DNA of 10,989 bases from NCBI GenBank assembly GCA_002365855.1, contig DFAP01000114.1:1-10989 (forward strand), read 5' to 3'. A program made the position numbers and the translations under genes. The first letter of the stretch is position 1, and every line of letters starts with the position of its first letter. Below, piece by piece: positions 1-5,718 of this stretch. Source of the stretch: Pelotomaculum sp. UBA3103 (GTDB lineage: Bacteria; Bacillota; Desulfotomaculia; Desulfotomaculales; Pelotomaculaceae). Under the pieces are notes generated by a model. The model had not been told where the DNA came from. It did no database searches and saw only the letters and a program-made list of their open reading frames with translations.

Positions 1-53
1 TCAATGTGCGAAAGTTGAGTAACTTAATATATAACTCCCAGAGGGAATCAGCT

Positions 54-419
54 ATGATAAATTATATTTTACGTGAAAGCCGTATCCTGGTCACTGAAGG
101 GGAAAATACCATAAATAAATATTGTGTTATTCAGCTGTGCGTAAGTGATAAGGTCCTGGCACTTGCAGAAATAAGCACGTCAGGGAACCTTTGGGTTTTC
201 CAAAGAATTTACGTTGATTCGGAACACAGGGCCAGAGGTTATGGGTCAGATGTGTTAAAAAAGCTGACAGATTATCTGGATATAAACAAAATAGATTTAT
301 ACGCAAATATATATTCATCTGGTTCCCTGAGTGATCAGCAGCTTGAGGCGTGGTACAAGCGCAACGGTTTTGTTGACTCAAAAGATATAAGCTATCAACT
401 GGCCAGGTACAGCAGGTAA
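54..419 (+). CDS. GNAT-family N-acetyltransferase, small
   Basis: A 121-residue protein of the GNAT fold, which transfers an acetyl group from acetyl-CoA to an amine; the substrate cannot be told from sequence. The acetyl-CoA pyrophosphate-binding motif is visible as RARGYG (residues 59-64, the R-x-x-G-x-G of motif A) after the strand LWVFQRIYV, and motif B appears as LEAWYKRNGF (about 97-106). This is shorter than typical GNATs (140-180 residues) but carries the core. I chose the ATG at 54 because GAGGG (41-45) sits 8 bases upstream. The same frame is open back to a GTG at 6, which would add 16 residues, but only five bases lie before that GTG, so its ribosome binding site cannot be judged. 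The gene stands alone before a 330-base gap. Family assignment is fairly sure, function unknown. Confidence 0.8.
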   Translation: MINYILRESRILVTEGENTINKYCVIQLCVSDKVLALAEISTSGNLWVFQRIYVDSEHRARGYGSDVLKKLTDYLDINKIDLYANIYSSGSLSDQQLEAWYKRNGFVDSKDISYQLARYSR

Positions 420-605
420 TAACATTTTTAAACGCGGGAGGGTTCCATTCTGTTTGCTAAGGAAGCTGGCTCATCAAGTATTAATTTTACATAAAAATCT
501 TTTTTGTCTTAGAAATTATCCAACATTTATTGTTATTTATTTATTTTAGGCTAAAATGAAAGAAGAAACTTTTTATTCGACATTAAGCACTTTTTTTGCT
601 AAAGC

Positions 606-614
606 TGTTATAAA
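606..614 (+). promoter_or_regulatory. Possible extended -10 promoter for the vanW-like gene
   Basis: TGTTATAAA matches the extended -10 form TG-N-TATAAT at five of six hexamer positions. No good -35 hexamer lies 16-18 bases upstream, which extended -10 promoters can tolerate. It would start transcription near base 620, giving a leader of about 130 bases before the VanW-family gene. The region is AT-rich, so chance matches are likely. Confidence 0.3.
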
Positions 615-620
615 TTGATC

Positions 621-640
621 CGCAAAGCACTGCTATTGCG
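621..640 (+). other. Small hairpin in the 5' leader of the vanW-like gene
   Basis: CGCAA pairs with TTGCG, and inside this AGC pairs with GCT, with one bulged A and a three-base loop. No T-run follows, so it is not an intrinsic terminator. It would lie at the 5' end of a transcript started from the candidate promoter just upstream. The role, if any, is unknown. Confidence 0.3.
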
Positions 641-751
641 TCTAATATGTAAAAGAGAGAGGTTCAATATTGTATTTAATCAGTTGGTTGGTTAGGCAAA
701 CCTCTTTGTATCGCTGAGACATGCAATTTTTAATGTGTAGGGGGCTAAATT

Positions 752-2254
752 TTGTCCGCTAAATCAAACCGGATTTTCTACAGTCTTTTAATTGCAGCTG
801 CTATTGTGTTGCCGTTCGTTATGATTAGTTCAGGGTTTTTTGCCTCAGCCTCAGAAAAAGTGTTGCCGGGTGTGGAGGTTATGGGCACAGACCTGGGCGG
901 GCTTAATAGGGAAGAAGGTATGGCCAGTCTGGCTGAACTGGAAAAGAACCTGCGGGGGACTAGGGTTATCCTTCGCCATCACGGTCAGACCTGGCCTCTT
1001 CTTCTCAGTGAAGTTGGCTTTGGTATCAACGAGGAGGCAGTAATGGAGGCCGCCCTTAACGCGGGCAGGCAAGGGTCGCTGATTCACAGGTGGCAGGAGC
1101 GCAAGCTTCGGGAAAAAGAGAAGTATTCCCTGAAGCCGGTTATTGGGTTCGACCGTGCAGCACTGTCACAGAGGGTAAGGGAACTTGCGCGGGATATTAT
1201 CGTGGAACCGCAAGACGCTTTTTTTGAAATAGAAGAAGACGAAACTGTAATTGTCATGCCTGCTCAGACCGGACTTGATATAGATTTGGAAAAACTCCAG
1301 GGGGATATTTGTAGGGTCCTGCTTGAGAATAAAAAATCAGAGGTGAACCTGTCACTGGTCAAGGCGCCTCCGGCACGCTCCACTGTGGATGTTGAAGTGA
1401 TGGGTGTCGATGCCCTTCTGGCCGGTTACACCACTAGTTTTGACACAAGCAAGGTCAGCCGCACCTACAATGTCAACGTGGCGGCGCGCGCTTTTGACAA
1501 TTTGCTGGTCAGACCCGGACACATGGTATCTTTTAACGAGGTAGTCGGGCCGCGCAGCTCGGAAGCCGGTTACAAAACCGCTCCTGTGATTATCAACGAC
1601 GAGTTTGTGGACGGCCTGGGCGGAGGTGTGTGCCAGGTATCCACCACACTTTATAACTGCATACTCCTGGCAAACCTGGAGGTAGTGGAGCGCACCAGTC
1701 ACGCTCTGCCTGTCGGGTATGTTCCCCTAGGGCGTGACGCCACGGTCGTTTACGACGCTCTTGACCTGAAATTCCTCAACAATACAGACAGTTATTTATA
1801 TATAAGGTCAACTGTGAACGGGGGTCAGCTCACCATAAAGATTTACGGCAACTCTGCTTTTAAAAGGGATGTCTCCGTAAATACCTGGGTAACCCGTGAG
1901 TCAGAACCCAAGGTGGTTTATGAAGAAGACCCCAACCTGCCGGAGGGGGAGCAGGTCGTCAAGCAGGAAGGTGCAAAAGGTTATGTTGTAGCTGCGGAAC
2001 GTGTTGTCAGGTTGAATGGTGAAGTGGAAAAAAGGGAAGACCTTACAATGAGCAATTACAATCCATTGAAAAGGATTATTGCGGTAGGGACAATTAAAGA
2101 GGCTCAACAAATTGCTCCTTCCACGCCAACCAAACCTTTCGAAGATACAAAACCACAGCAGCCTCATAATATAGCGCAACAGCAACCTTTGAACCCGTTC
2201 GGGTCTGGACAGGATGTTCATTCCATAGTTGGAGATGGGTTTGAAAGTAACTAG
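752..2254 (+). CDS. VanW-family membrane-anchored protein with PG-binding-4 domain
   Basis: A 500-residue envelope protein. Residues about 8-32 form one hydrophobic anchor or uncleaved signal. Residues about 40-180 resemble the PG_binding_4 region often found before VanW (GVEVMGTDLGGLNREE at its start). Residues about 235-355 are the VanW domain, with RTYNVNVAARAFDNLLVRPG, VVGPRSSEAGYKTAPVI and the signature GGGVCQVSTTLYN at 290-302; Cys294 is the conserved cysteine. A G5-like stretch follows (about 375-450), then a Pro/Gln-rich tail. The start is a TTG with AGGGGG (739-744) seven bases upstream. VanW was named from a vancomycin-resistance cluster, but the domain is widespread in Clostridia and its biochemical role is not established. 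No van resistance genes are nearby, so this is more likely a housekeeping cell-wall or sporulation-type protein. Domain assignment is sure, function is not. Confidence 0.9.
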   Translation: MSAKSNRIFYSLLIAAAIVLPFVMISSGFFASASEKVLPGVEVMGTDLGGLNREEGMASLAELEKNLRGTRVILRHHGQTWPLLLSEVGFGINEEAVMEAALNAGRQGSLIHRWQERKLREKEKYSLKPVIGFDRAALSQRVRELARDIIVEPQDAFFEIEEDETVIVMPAQTGLDIDLEKLQGDICRVLLENKKSEVNLSLVKAPPARSTVDVEVMGVDALLAGYTTSFDTSKVSRTYNVNVAARAFDNLLVRPGHMVSFNEVVGPRSSEAGYKTAPVIINDEFVDGLGGGVCQVSTTLYNCILLANLEVVERTSHALPVGYVPLGRDATVVYDALDLKFLNNTDSYLYIRSTVNGGQLTIKIYGNSAFKRDVSVNTWVTRESEPKVVYEEDPNLPEGEQVVKQEGAKGYVVAAERVVRLNGEVEKREDLTMSNYNPLKRIIAVGTIKEAQQIAPSTPTKPFEDTKPQQPHNIAQQQPLNPFGSGQDVHSIVGDGFESN

Positions 2255-2479
2255 ATGCCGCTATACAGTCCGCCAGGGGGTAAATTCACCCAAAAAATTT
2301 TAACGGTAAGGAAGGAATTAACCTGCTGGTGTCGAAACTACAGTTAAAATAACCATGGAAAGGGGAAATTTACGGCCTAAAGACGCATAGAATGATATAA
2401 CGTTGCAAGTCAGTTTTTGTGGTATGGAAGAACAGTGATATCCCTGGTTTAGAGCGCTGCGGCGCTGCTCAACAACGTA

Positions 2480-2497
2480 GGATGGCAGGATGGTAGG
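2480..2497 (+). repeat. Five GG pairs at exact two-base spacing (possible two-tier G-quadruplex)
   Basis: GGATGGCAGGATGGTAGG has GG at 2480, 2484, 2488, 2492 and 2496, each pair separated by exactly two bases, with GGATGG directly repeated. This pattern can form a two-quartet G-quadruplex in RNA. It overlaps GCAGG (2485-2489), which could otherwise pair with CCTGC copies in the leader. Pattern seen directly; folding is inference. Confidence 0.4.
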
Positions 2498-2520
2498 TAA
2501 AAAGTATGCGGTATCCAGTA

Positions 2521-2545
2521 AACCTGCAATTGGCAGGGGTTTTTT
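2521..2545 (+). terminator. Intrinsic terminator or attenuator hairpin 1
   Basis: CCTGC (2523-2527) pairs with GCAGG (2533-2537) around the loop AATTG, followed by GG and six T (2540-2545). It could end the VanW-family transcript or attenuate the TRAP operon. A competing pairing GCGGTA (2508-2513) / TACCGC (2545-2550) encloses the whole hairpin. Confidence 0.55.
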
Positions 2546-2558
2546 ACCGCTCATCTTA

Positions 2559-2580
2559 ATCTCCTACAGGAGGTTTTTTT
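2559..2580 (+). terminator. Short U-tract hairpin 2 containing an AGGAGG
   Basis: Six pairs, one of them G-T, form between ATCTCC (2559-2564) and GGAGGT (2569-2574) around the loop TACA. The T-run (seven T, 2574-2580) begins at the last paired base. The stem is short, so termination would be weak alone. The 3' arm overlaps a perfect AGGAGG (2568-2573) that has no start codon at useful distance. Confidence 0.4.
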
Positions 2581-2595
2581 ATTTAATCTGACATT

Positions 2596-2602
2596 GAGGA
2601 GG
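2596..2602 (+). promoter_or_regulatory. Ribosome binding site deciding the TTG start of the TRAP binding protein
   Basis: GAGGAGG lies eight bases before the TTG at 2611, an ideal spacing that supports this unusual start. The CTCCT at 2561-2565 is complementary to AGGAG both in hairpin 2 and in this site, so the same strand could sequester either. Confidence 0.7.
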
Positions 2603-2610
2603 AAAAGGTT

Positions 2611-3699
2611 TTGAAAAGGTTACTGCATAGTAATAGTTGGCGTGTCCTGAAAAGAAATAACAAAAAGGTATTGACGCTGATGGTCGTGATGGCACTGGTT
2701 TTCTTAAGCGGCTGCTCAACCAGTCAACCACCGGATAAAGCGGCGGCAGTTGAACTAAAGCTGGCTCACTTTTTCCCGAGCACTCATCCGGCTGAAAATG
2801 AACTGGTGCAGCCCTGGGCAAAAGCCATAGAGGAAGCTACCAACGGCCAGGTTAAAATAACCAGCTACCCCAGCAACACTCTTCTTCCGGCTGATGCCGT
2901 CTATGACGGTGTAGTAGATGGTATCGCCGATATCGGGTTGTCTTGCTTTTCCTACACCGGGGGACGTTTCCCTGTACTCGAAGTTTTTGAGCTTCCAGGC
3001 ATAACATATAACAATTCAAAGGTAGCCAGTAAAGTAGCCTGGGAAGGAATTAAACAACTGAATCCCAAGGAGGTGCAGGATACCAAGCTCATGATGGTAT
3101 TCACAACCGGCCCTGGAGATTTATTTACGAAAGTTCCGGTCCAGAACCTCAAAGATATCCAGGGGCTGGATATCAGGGCCACAGGTCTGAGTGCTGTAAC
3201 ACTGAAAGCACTGGGAGCAAACCCGGTGGCTATGCCCCAGTCTGACGCTTACGAGGCTCTGTCCAAGGGTGTGGTCAAGGGTAACCTTTCACCCATCGAG
3301 GTGCTGCAGGGCTGGAAGCACGCGGAGGTAACCAGTAATTTAACTCTAACGCCCTTCCTCTACAACACTTTGTTCTTTGTAACCATGAATCTTGACAAGT
3401 GGGATTCCCTGACTCCGGATGTTCAGAAAGCCATTGAAAAGGTCAACGAGGAATACTTTGAAAATGTGGCCATGGGTCTTTGGGACAAACAGAATGAGGC
3501 TGCGTTAAAGTATGCGGTTGATGAAAAAGGCATGAAGGTAATCACCCTGCCGCAGGATGAAGCCGACCGCTGGATAGCGCTTGTCAAGCCCATACAGGAC
3601 GATTACGTGGCCAAAATGAATGAAAAGGGACTTGAAGGGCAGGAAGCCCTGGATTTGGTCAAGGAACTTTCCGAAAAGTACAATCAAGAATACAAATAG
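2611..3699 (+). CDS. dctP: TRAP transporter substrate-binding lipoprotein (DctP family)
   Basis: A 362-residue extracytoplasmic binding protein that captures the solute for the membrane part of a TRAP transporter. The N-terminus is a lipoprotein signal: positively charged RNNKK, a hydrophobic stretch, and lipobox LSGC with Cys35 as the lipidated residue, as expected for a Gram-positive-type cell. The mature part begins with the family pattern LKLAHFFPSTHP. The conserved region LKDIQGLDIRATG carries Arg189, which aligns with the arginine that in characterised family members forms a salt bridge with a carboxylate ligand. ALGANPVAMPQSDAYEALSKG matches the usual ALGA-P-PMP-EVYEAL-G block. Length is normal. 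Start TTG with GAGGAGG eight bases upstream. First gene of the operon; 20 bases separate it from the small permease. The substrate cannot be named; an organic acid is the usual case. Confidence 0.92.
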   Translation: MKRLLHSNSWRVLKRNNKKVLTLMVVMALVFLSGCSTSQPPDKAAAVELKLAHFFPSTHPAENELVQPWAKAIEEATNGQVKITSYPSNTLLPADAVYDGVVDGIADIGLSCFSYTGGRFPVLEVFELPGITYNNSKVASKVAWEGIKQLNPKEVQDTKLMMVFTTGPGDLFTKVPVQNLKDIQGLDIRATGLSAVTLKALGANPVAMPQSDAYEALSKGVVKGNLSPIEVLQGWKHAEVTSNLTLTPFLYNTLFFVTMNLDKWDSLTPDVQKAIEKVNEEYFENVAMGLWDKQNEAALKYAVDEKGMKVITLPQDEADRWIALVKPIQDDYVAKMNEKGLEGQEALDLVKELSEKYNQEYK

Positions 3700-3719
3700 C
3701 ATGTGAGGCAGAAGTTTAA

Positions 3720-4211
3720 ATGAGACTTTTTGAAAACATGGTAATAATTATCAGCCGCTATTTGGACAGAATCGCCGGGTTTTGTTTGACGGCCGTAATG
3801 GTGATGGTTGTGTCCAATGTCCTTCTGCGTGTCCTTTTTAAGAAGCCGATCATGGGCGCCTATGATTATGTCGGCCTGCTCACGGCTGTAGCGATTGCTA
3901 TGGCCCTGGCATACTGCGCCGTGCAAAACGGGCATATTGCTGTAACTTTCGTGGTGGAGAAGTTTCCTGCGAGGGCTCAAGCGGTAATAGACACGGTAAT
4001 GAACACTATCGCGCTTATATTCTGGGGGGTTTCTTCCTGGCATGTTGCTAAGTACGCCGGGAGCTTGTCGTCCAGCGGTGTTGTTACACTAACTACTCAA
4101 ACACCTGTACATGTATTTGTGTATCTCATTGCTGCCGGTCTGCTGGCGCTCTGTCTGGTAGTGTTTACGAGACTGGTCAAATCAGTAACAAAGGCGGCAT
4201 TTGACAGATGA
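3720..4211 (+). CDS. dctQ: TRAP transporter small permease subunit (DctQ family)
   Basis: A 163-residue membrane protein with four hydrophobic segments at roughly residues 17-36, 46-66, 86-107 and 126-148, the DctQ topology. The segment AMALAYCAVQNGHIAVTFVVEKFP matches the family block in which a helix is followed by GHI-V and a short amphipathic stretch; I read it here as residues about 60-83. DctQ pairs with the large permease DctM and is needed for transport, which is driven by an ion gradient rather than ATP. The ATG at 3720 is preceded by GTGAGG with 11 bases between, a little long. The stop overlaps the next start in an ATGA, so the two permeases are translationally coupled. Confidence 0.9.
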   Translation: MRLFENMVIIISRYLDRIAGFCLTAVMVMVVSNVLLRVLFKKPIMGAYDYVGLLTAVAIAMALAYCAVQNGHIAVTFVVEKFPARAQAVIDTVMNTIALIFWGVSSWHVAKYAGSLSSSGVVTLTTQTPVHVFVYLIAAGLLALCLVVFTRLVKSVTKAAFDR

Positions 4212-5518
4212 ACTCACCCCTTATTGGTGTTATAGGCATAGCGGCATTCTTTCTATTGTTAATTCTGAGGATGCCCATAGCTACCGCCATGGCCCTGGTT
4301 GGCTTTGCCGGGTTTAGCTATATGGTTACCCCGTCTGCTTCTTTCAGTATGGTGGCCAAGGAAATTTACTCAACATTTTCTTCATACTCTCTCAGTGTGA
4401 TAGCTATGTTTGTATGGATGGGTTTTCTGGCTTTTTACTCCGGGATTGGTACCAGACTTTATATTTTTGCCTATAAGCTGATTGGACACTATCCAGGTGG
4501 CCTGGCCATAGCCACGCAGGCAGCATGTGCTGTCTTTGGCGCGATCTGCGGTTCTAATACAGCTACTGCCGCGACTATGGGGGCGATTGCCCTTCCTGAG
4601 ATGAAAAAGTACAAATATGACACTTCACTGGCCACGGCTAGTATTGCCGCGGGCGGGGTATTGGGAGTGCTGATCCCCCCCAGCGTAATCTTTATCGTCT
4701 ACGGTATGGCTACGGAGCAGTCTGTGGGCAAGCTTTTTATGGCCGGTATCCTGCCGGGGATTCTGCTCATGTTTTTATACATGTGCGCAATCTACATCCT
4801 CACCTCACGAAATTCCGACCTGGGCCCGGCCGGGCCCAGGTCGAGCTGGAAAGAGAGGCTGCAGTCCCTGAGGGGCGGTCTTGGGGAAGTATTAATTGTC
4901 TTTGCTATTTCAGTTGGTGGACTTTTTGCGGGTAAGTTTACTCCTACAGAAGCCGGGGCTGTGGGCGCTGCCGGCGTTTTGGGGGTTGCTCTCCTGGAAA
5001 GGCGGATGAGTTGGGAAAATTTTAAAAAATCCCTTTTAGATACGACCCGGACCACGGCCATGATCATGTTTATAGTTGCCGGGGCCATAATTTTCGGGCG
5101 TTTTATGGCGGTAAGCAGGGTTCCCTTCGAACTGGCTACCTGGGCCGGGTCCTTGCCATTGCCCTCTTTTGCTATTATGGGAATTATCCTGGTTATATTT
5201 CTGCTGCTTGGCTGTTTTATCGATGCCCTGGCAATGGTTCTGCTGACCATACCCATATTTTATCCTGTCGTGGTTACCACGCTGGGGTATGACCCGATCT
5301 GGTTCGGAGTGATTATAGTACTGGTAGTAGCCATGGGAGTTATAACACCGCCGGTAGGCATGAACGTGTATATTATTAAGGGGGTAGCTCCTGAAGTACC
5401 TCTGGAAGTTATTTTCAAGGGAATATGGCCTTTCCTTGGCACAATTTTGATCTGCCTGGCACTGCTCATAGTCTTTCCGCAGATTGCTACTTTTCTGCCC
5501 GGTTTGCTGCTCAGGTAA
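4208..5518 (+). CDS. dctM: TRAP transporter large permease subunit (DctM family)
   Basis: A 436-residue polytopic membrane protein with about a dozen hydrophobic segments; it forms the translocation pathway of the TRAP transporter and belongs to the ion transporter superfamily. Family signatures are visible: GAICGSNTATAATMGAIALP (about residues 113-132), AAGGVLGVLIPPSVIFIVYG (about 151-170) and GKFTPTEAGAVGA, the repeated GS-TATAA / FTPTEA-A-GA helical hairpin motifs, plus VITPPVGMNVYI near the C-terminus. Length is normal for DctM (about 425-440). It overlaps dctQ by four bases, start ATG at 4208. The cytoplasmic loop around residues 203-212 (SDLGPAGPRS) is written in a 28-base perfect DNA palindrome. 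The operon ends with a strong terminator 40 bases after the stop. Confidence 0.93.
   Translation: MNSPLIGVIGIAAFFLLLILRMPIATAMALVGFAGFSYMVTPSASFSMVAKEIYSTFSSYSLSVIAMFVWMGFLAFYSGIGTRLYIFAYKLIGHYPGGLAIATQAACAVFGAICGSNTATAATMGAIALPEMKKYKYDTSLATASIAAGGVLGVLIPPSVIFIVYGMATEQSVGKLFMAGILPGILLMFLYMCAIYILTSRNSDLGPAGPRSSWKERLQSLRGGLGEVLIVFAISVGGLFAGKFTPTEAGAVGAAGVLGVALLERRMSWENFKKSLLDTTRTTAMIMFIVAGAIIFGRFMAVSRVPFELATWAGSLPLPSFAIMGIILVIFLLLGCFIDALAMVLLTIPIFYPVVVTTLGYDPIWFGVIIVLVVAMGVITPPVGMNVYIIKGVAPEVPLEVIFKGIWPFLGTILICLALLIVFPQIATFLPGLLLR
4816..4843. repeat. 28-bp perfect palindrome inside the large permease gene
   Basis: The half-site CGACCTGGGCCCGG is followed immediately by its exact reverse complement. 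It is 26 of 28 in G or C apart from the two A-T pairs per arm, well above the surrounding composition. In RNA it would give a stem of about 12 bp with a GGCC loop. It is in frame and encodes part of a loop (SDLGPAGPRS) whose protein sequence looks normal for the family, so it has not disrupted the gene. Confidence 0.85.
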
Positions 5519-5559
5519 CTATTTTATGAATAAAATTCAATACCATGGATTGCCTTATG

Positions 5560-5599
5560 CCTGCATTTCCTAATTTTTTAAGGAAATGCGGGTGTTTTT
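5560..5599 (+). terminator. Strong intrinsic terminator of the TRAP operon
   Basis: CCTGCATTTCCT (5560-5571) pairs with AGGAAATGCGGG (5581-5592) over 12 bp with one G-T pair, around a nine-base loop, and is followed by GTG and then five T (5595-5599). It lies 41 bases after the large permease stop and separates the TRAP operon from the hexokinase gene. Confidence 0.85.
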
Positions 5600-5651
5600 A
5601 TTGGCTTTTATGACCTGGAAGGTATGGGTTTAACGGTTTTTCAACATTATA

Positions 5652-5660
5652 TGTTATAAT
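5652..5660 (+). promoter_or_regulatory. Extended -10 promoter for the hexokinase gene
   Basis: TGTTATAAT is a perfect extended -10 element (TG-N-TATAAT). No strong -35 is present at 17 bases; the nearest candidate, TTTAAC (5629-5634), is 20 bases away. It lies between the TRAP terminator and the hexokinase, in the right place for a new transcription unit starting near 5667. Confidence 0.6.
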
Positions 5661-5718
5661 GTGGCATAGATATGATAAAGTTAGATATGAAGGAAATTAT
5701 AGTAAACAGGAGACTGTC

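Larger units (their letters stand above)
420..751. other. AT-rich intergenic region with possible promoter and hairpin
   Basis: About 330 bases with no convincing gene. It contains no clear terminator for the acetyltransferase gene. I see a 20-codon open frame (ATG 556 to TGA 618) with only a weak AGG upstream, a hairpin at 621-640, and an inverted repeat AGAGGTT (658-664) / AACCTCT (699-705) with a 34-base loop. The right end holds the ribosome binding site AGGGGG (739-744) for the next gene. Nothing here matches a riboswitch family I know. Confidence 0.6.
2255..2610 (+). promoter_or_regulatory. Candidate structured leader RNA upstream of the TRAP operon
   Basis: A 356-base gap between the VanW-family gene and the TRAP binding protein gene. 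It holds a weak extended -10 candidate TGATATAAC (2393-2401), a 6-bp pairing ACGTTG (2400-2405) / CAACGT (2473-2478) that encloses a hairpin AGCGC-TGCG-GCGCT near 2452-2465, a G-rich tract (2480-2497), two U-tract hairpins (2521-2545 and 2559-2580) and a duplicated Shine-Dalgarno sequence. Two CCTGC copies (2322-2326, 2523-2527) and two GCAGG copies (2485-2489, 2533-2537) could pair in mutually exclusive ways, the layout expected of an attenuator. It does not match any riboswitch consensus I can recall. The pairing parts are visible; regulation is inference. Confidence 0.4.

Noticed and set aside
6..53. GTG start at 6 for the acetyltransferase
   Set aside because: ATG at 54 has GAGGG at good spacing; the GTG has only five bases before it in the window, so it cannot be supported, though it cannot be excluded.
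556..618. 20-codon open frame in the gap before the VanW-family gene
   Set aside because: Only a weak AGG upstream, AT-rich chance composition, and it overlaps the possible -10 promoter element.
752..2254. VanW-family gene as a vancomycin-resistance determinant
   Set aside because: No vanA/H/X/R/S-type genes are nearby and VanW domains are common in non-resistant Clostridia.
2281..2304. GGGT/ACCC hairpin after the VanW-family stop as a terminator
   Set aside because: Only four pairs and an A-rich rather than T-rich run directly after the stem.
2375..2500. Fragments resembling a c-di-GMP-I riboswitch (CGGCCTAAA, GGTAGGTA)
   Set aside because: The pieces occur without the expected GACGCAAAGCC and tetraloop-receptor arrangement, and in the wrong context, so I treat the likeness as chance.
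2500..2560. T-box-like GGTA and TACC pairing
   Set aside because: No AGGGTGG-ACCGCG core or specifier loop, and a TRAP transporter is not an amino-acyl-tRNA regulated gene in any obvious way.
4792..5256. Antisense open frame of about 154 codons inside the large permease gene
   Set aside because: It lies opposite a well-conserved gene, has no ribosome binding site and shows low-complexity, shadow-like composition.
5659..5718. In-frame ATG at 5659 for the hexokinase
   Set aside because: It overlaps the -10 box TATAAT (5655-5660), lacks a ribosome binding site and would add 20 residues with no family match; ATG 5719 has AGGAG six bases upstream.
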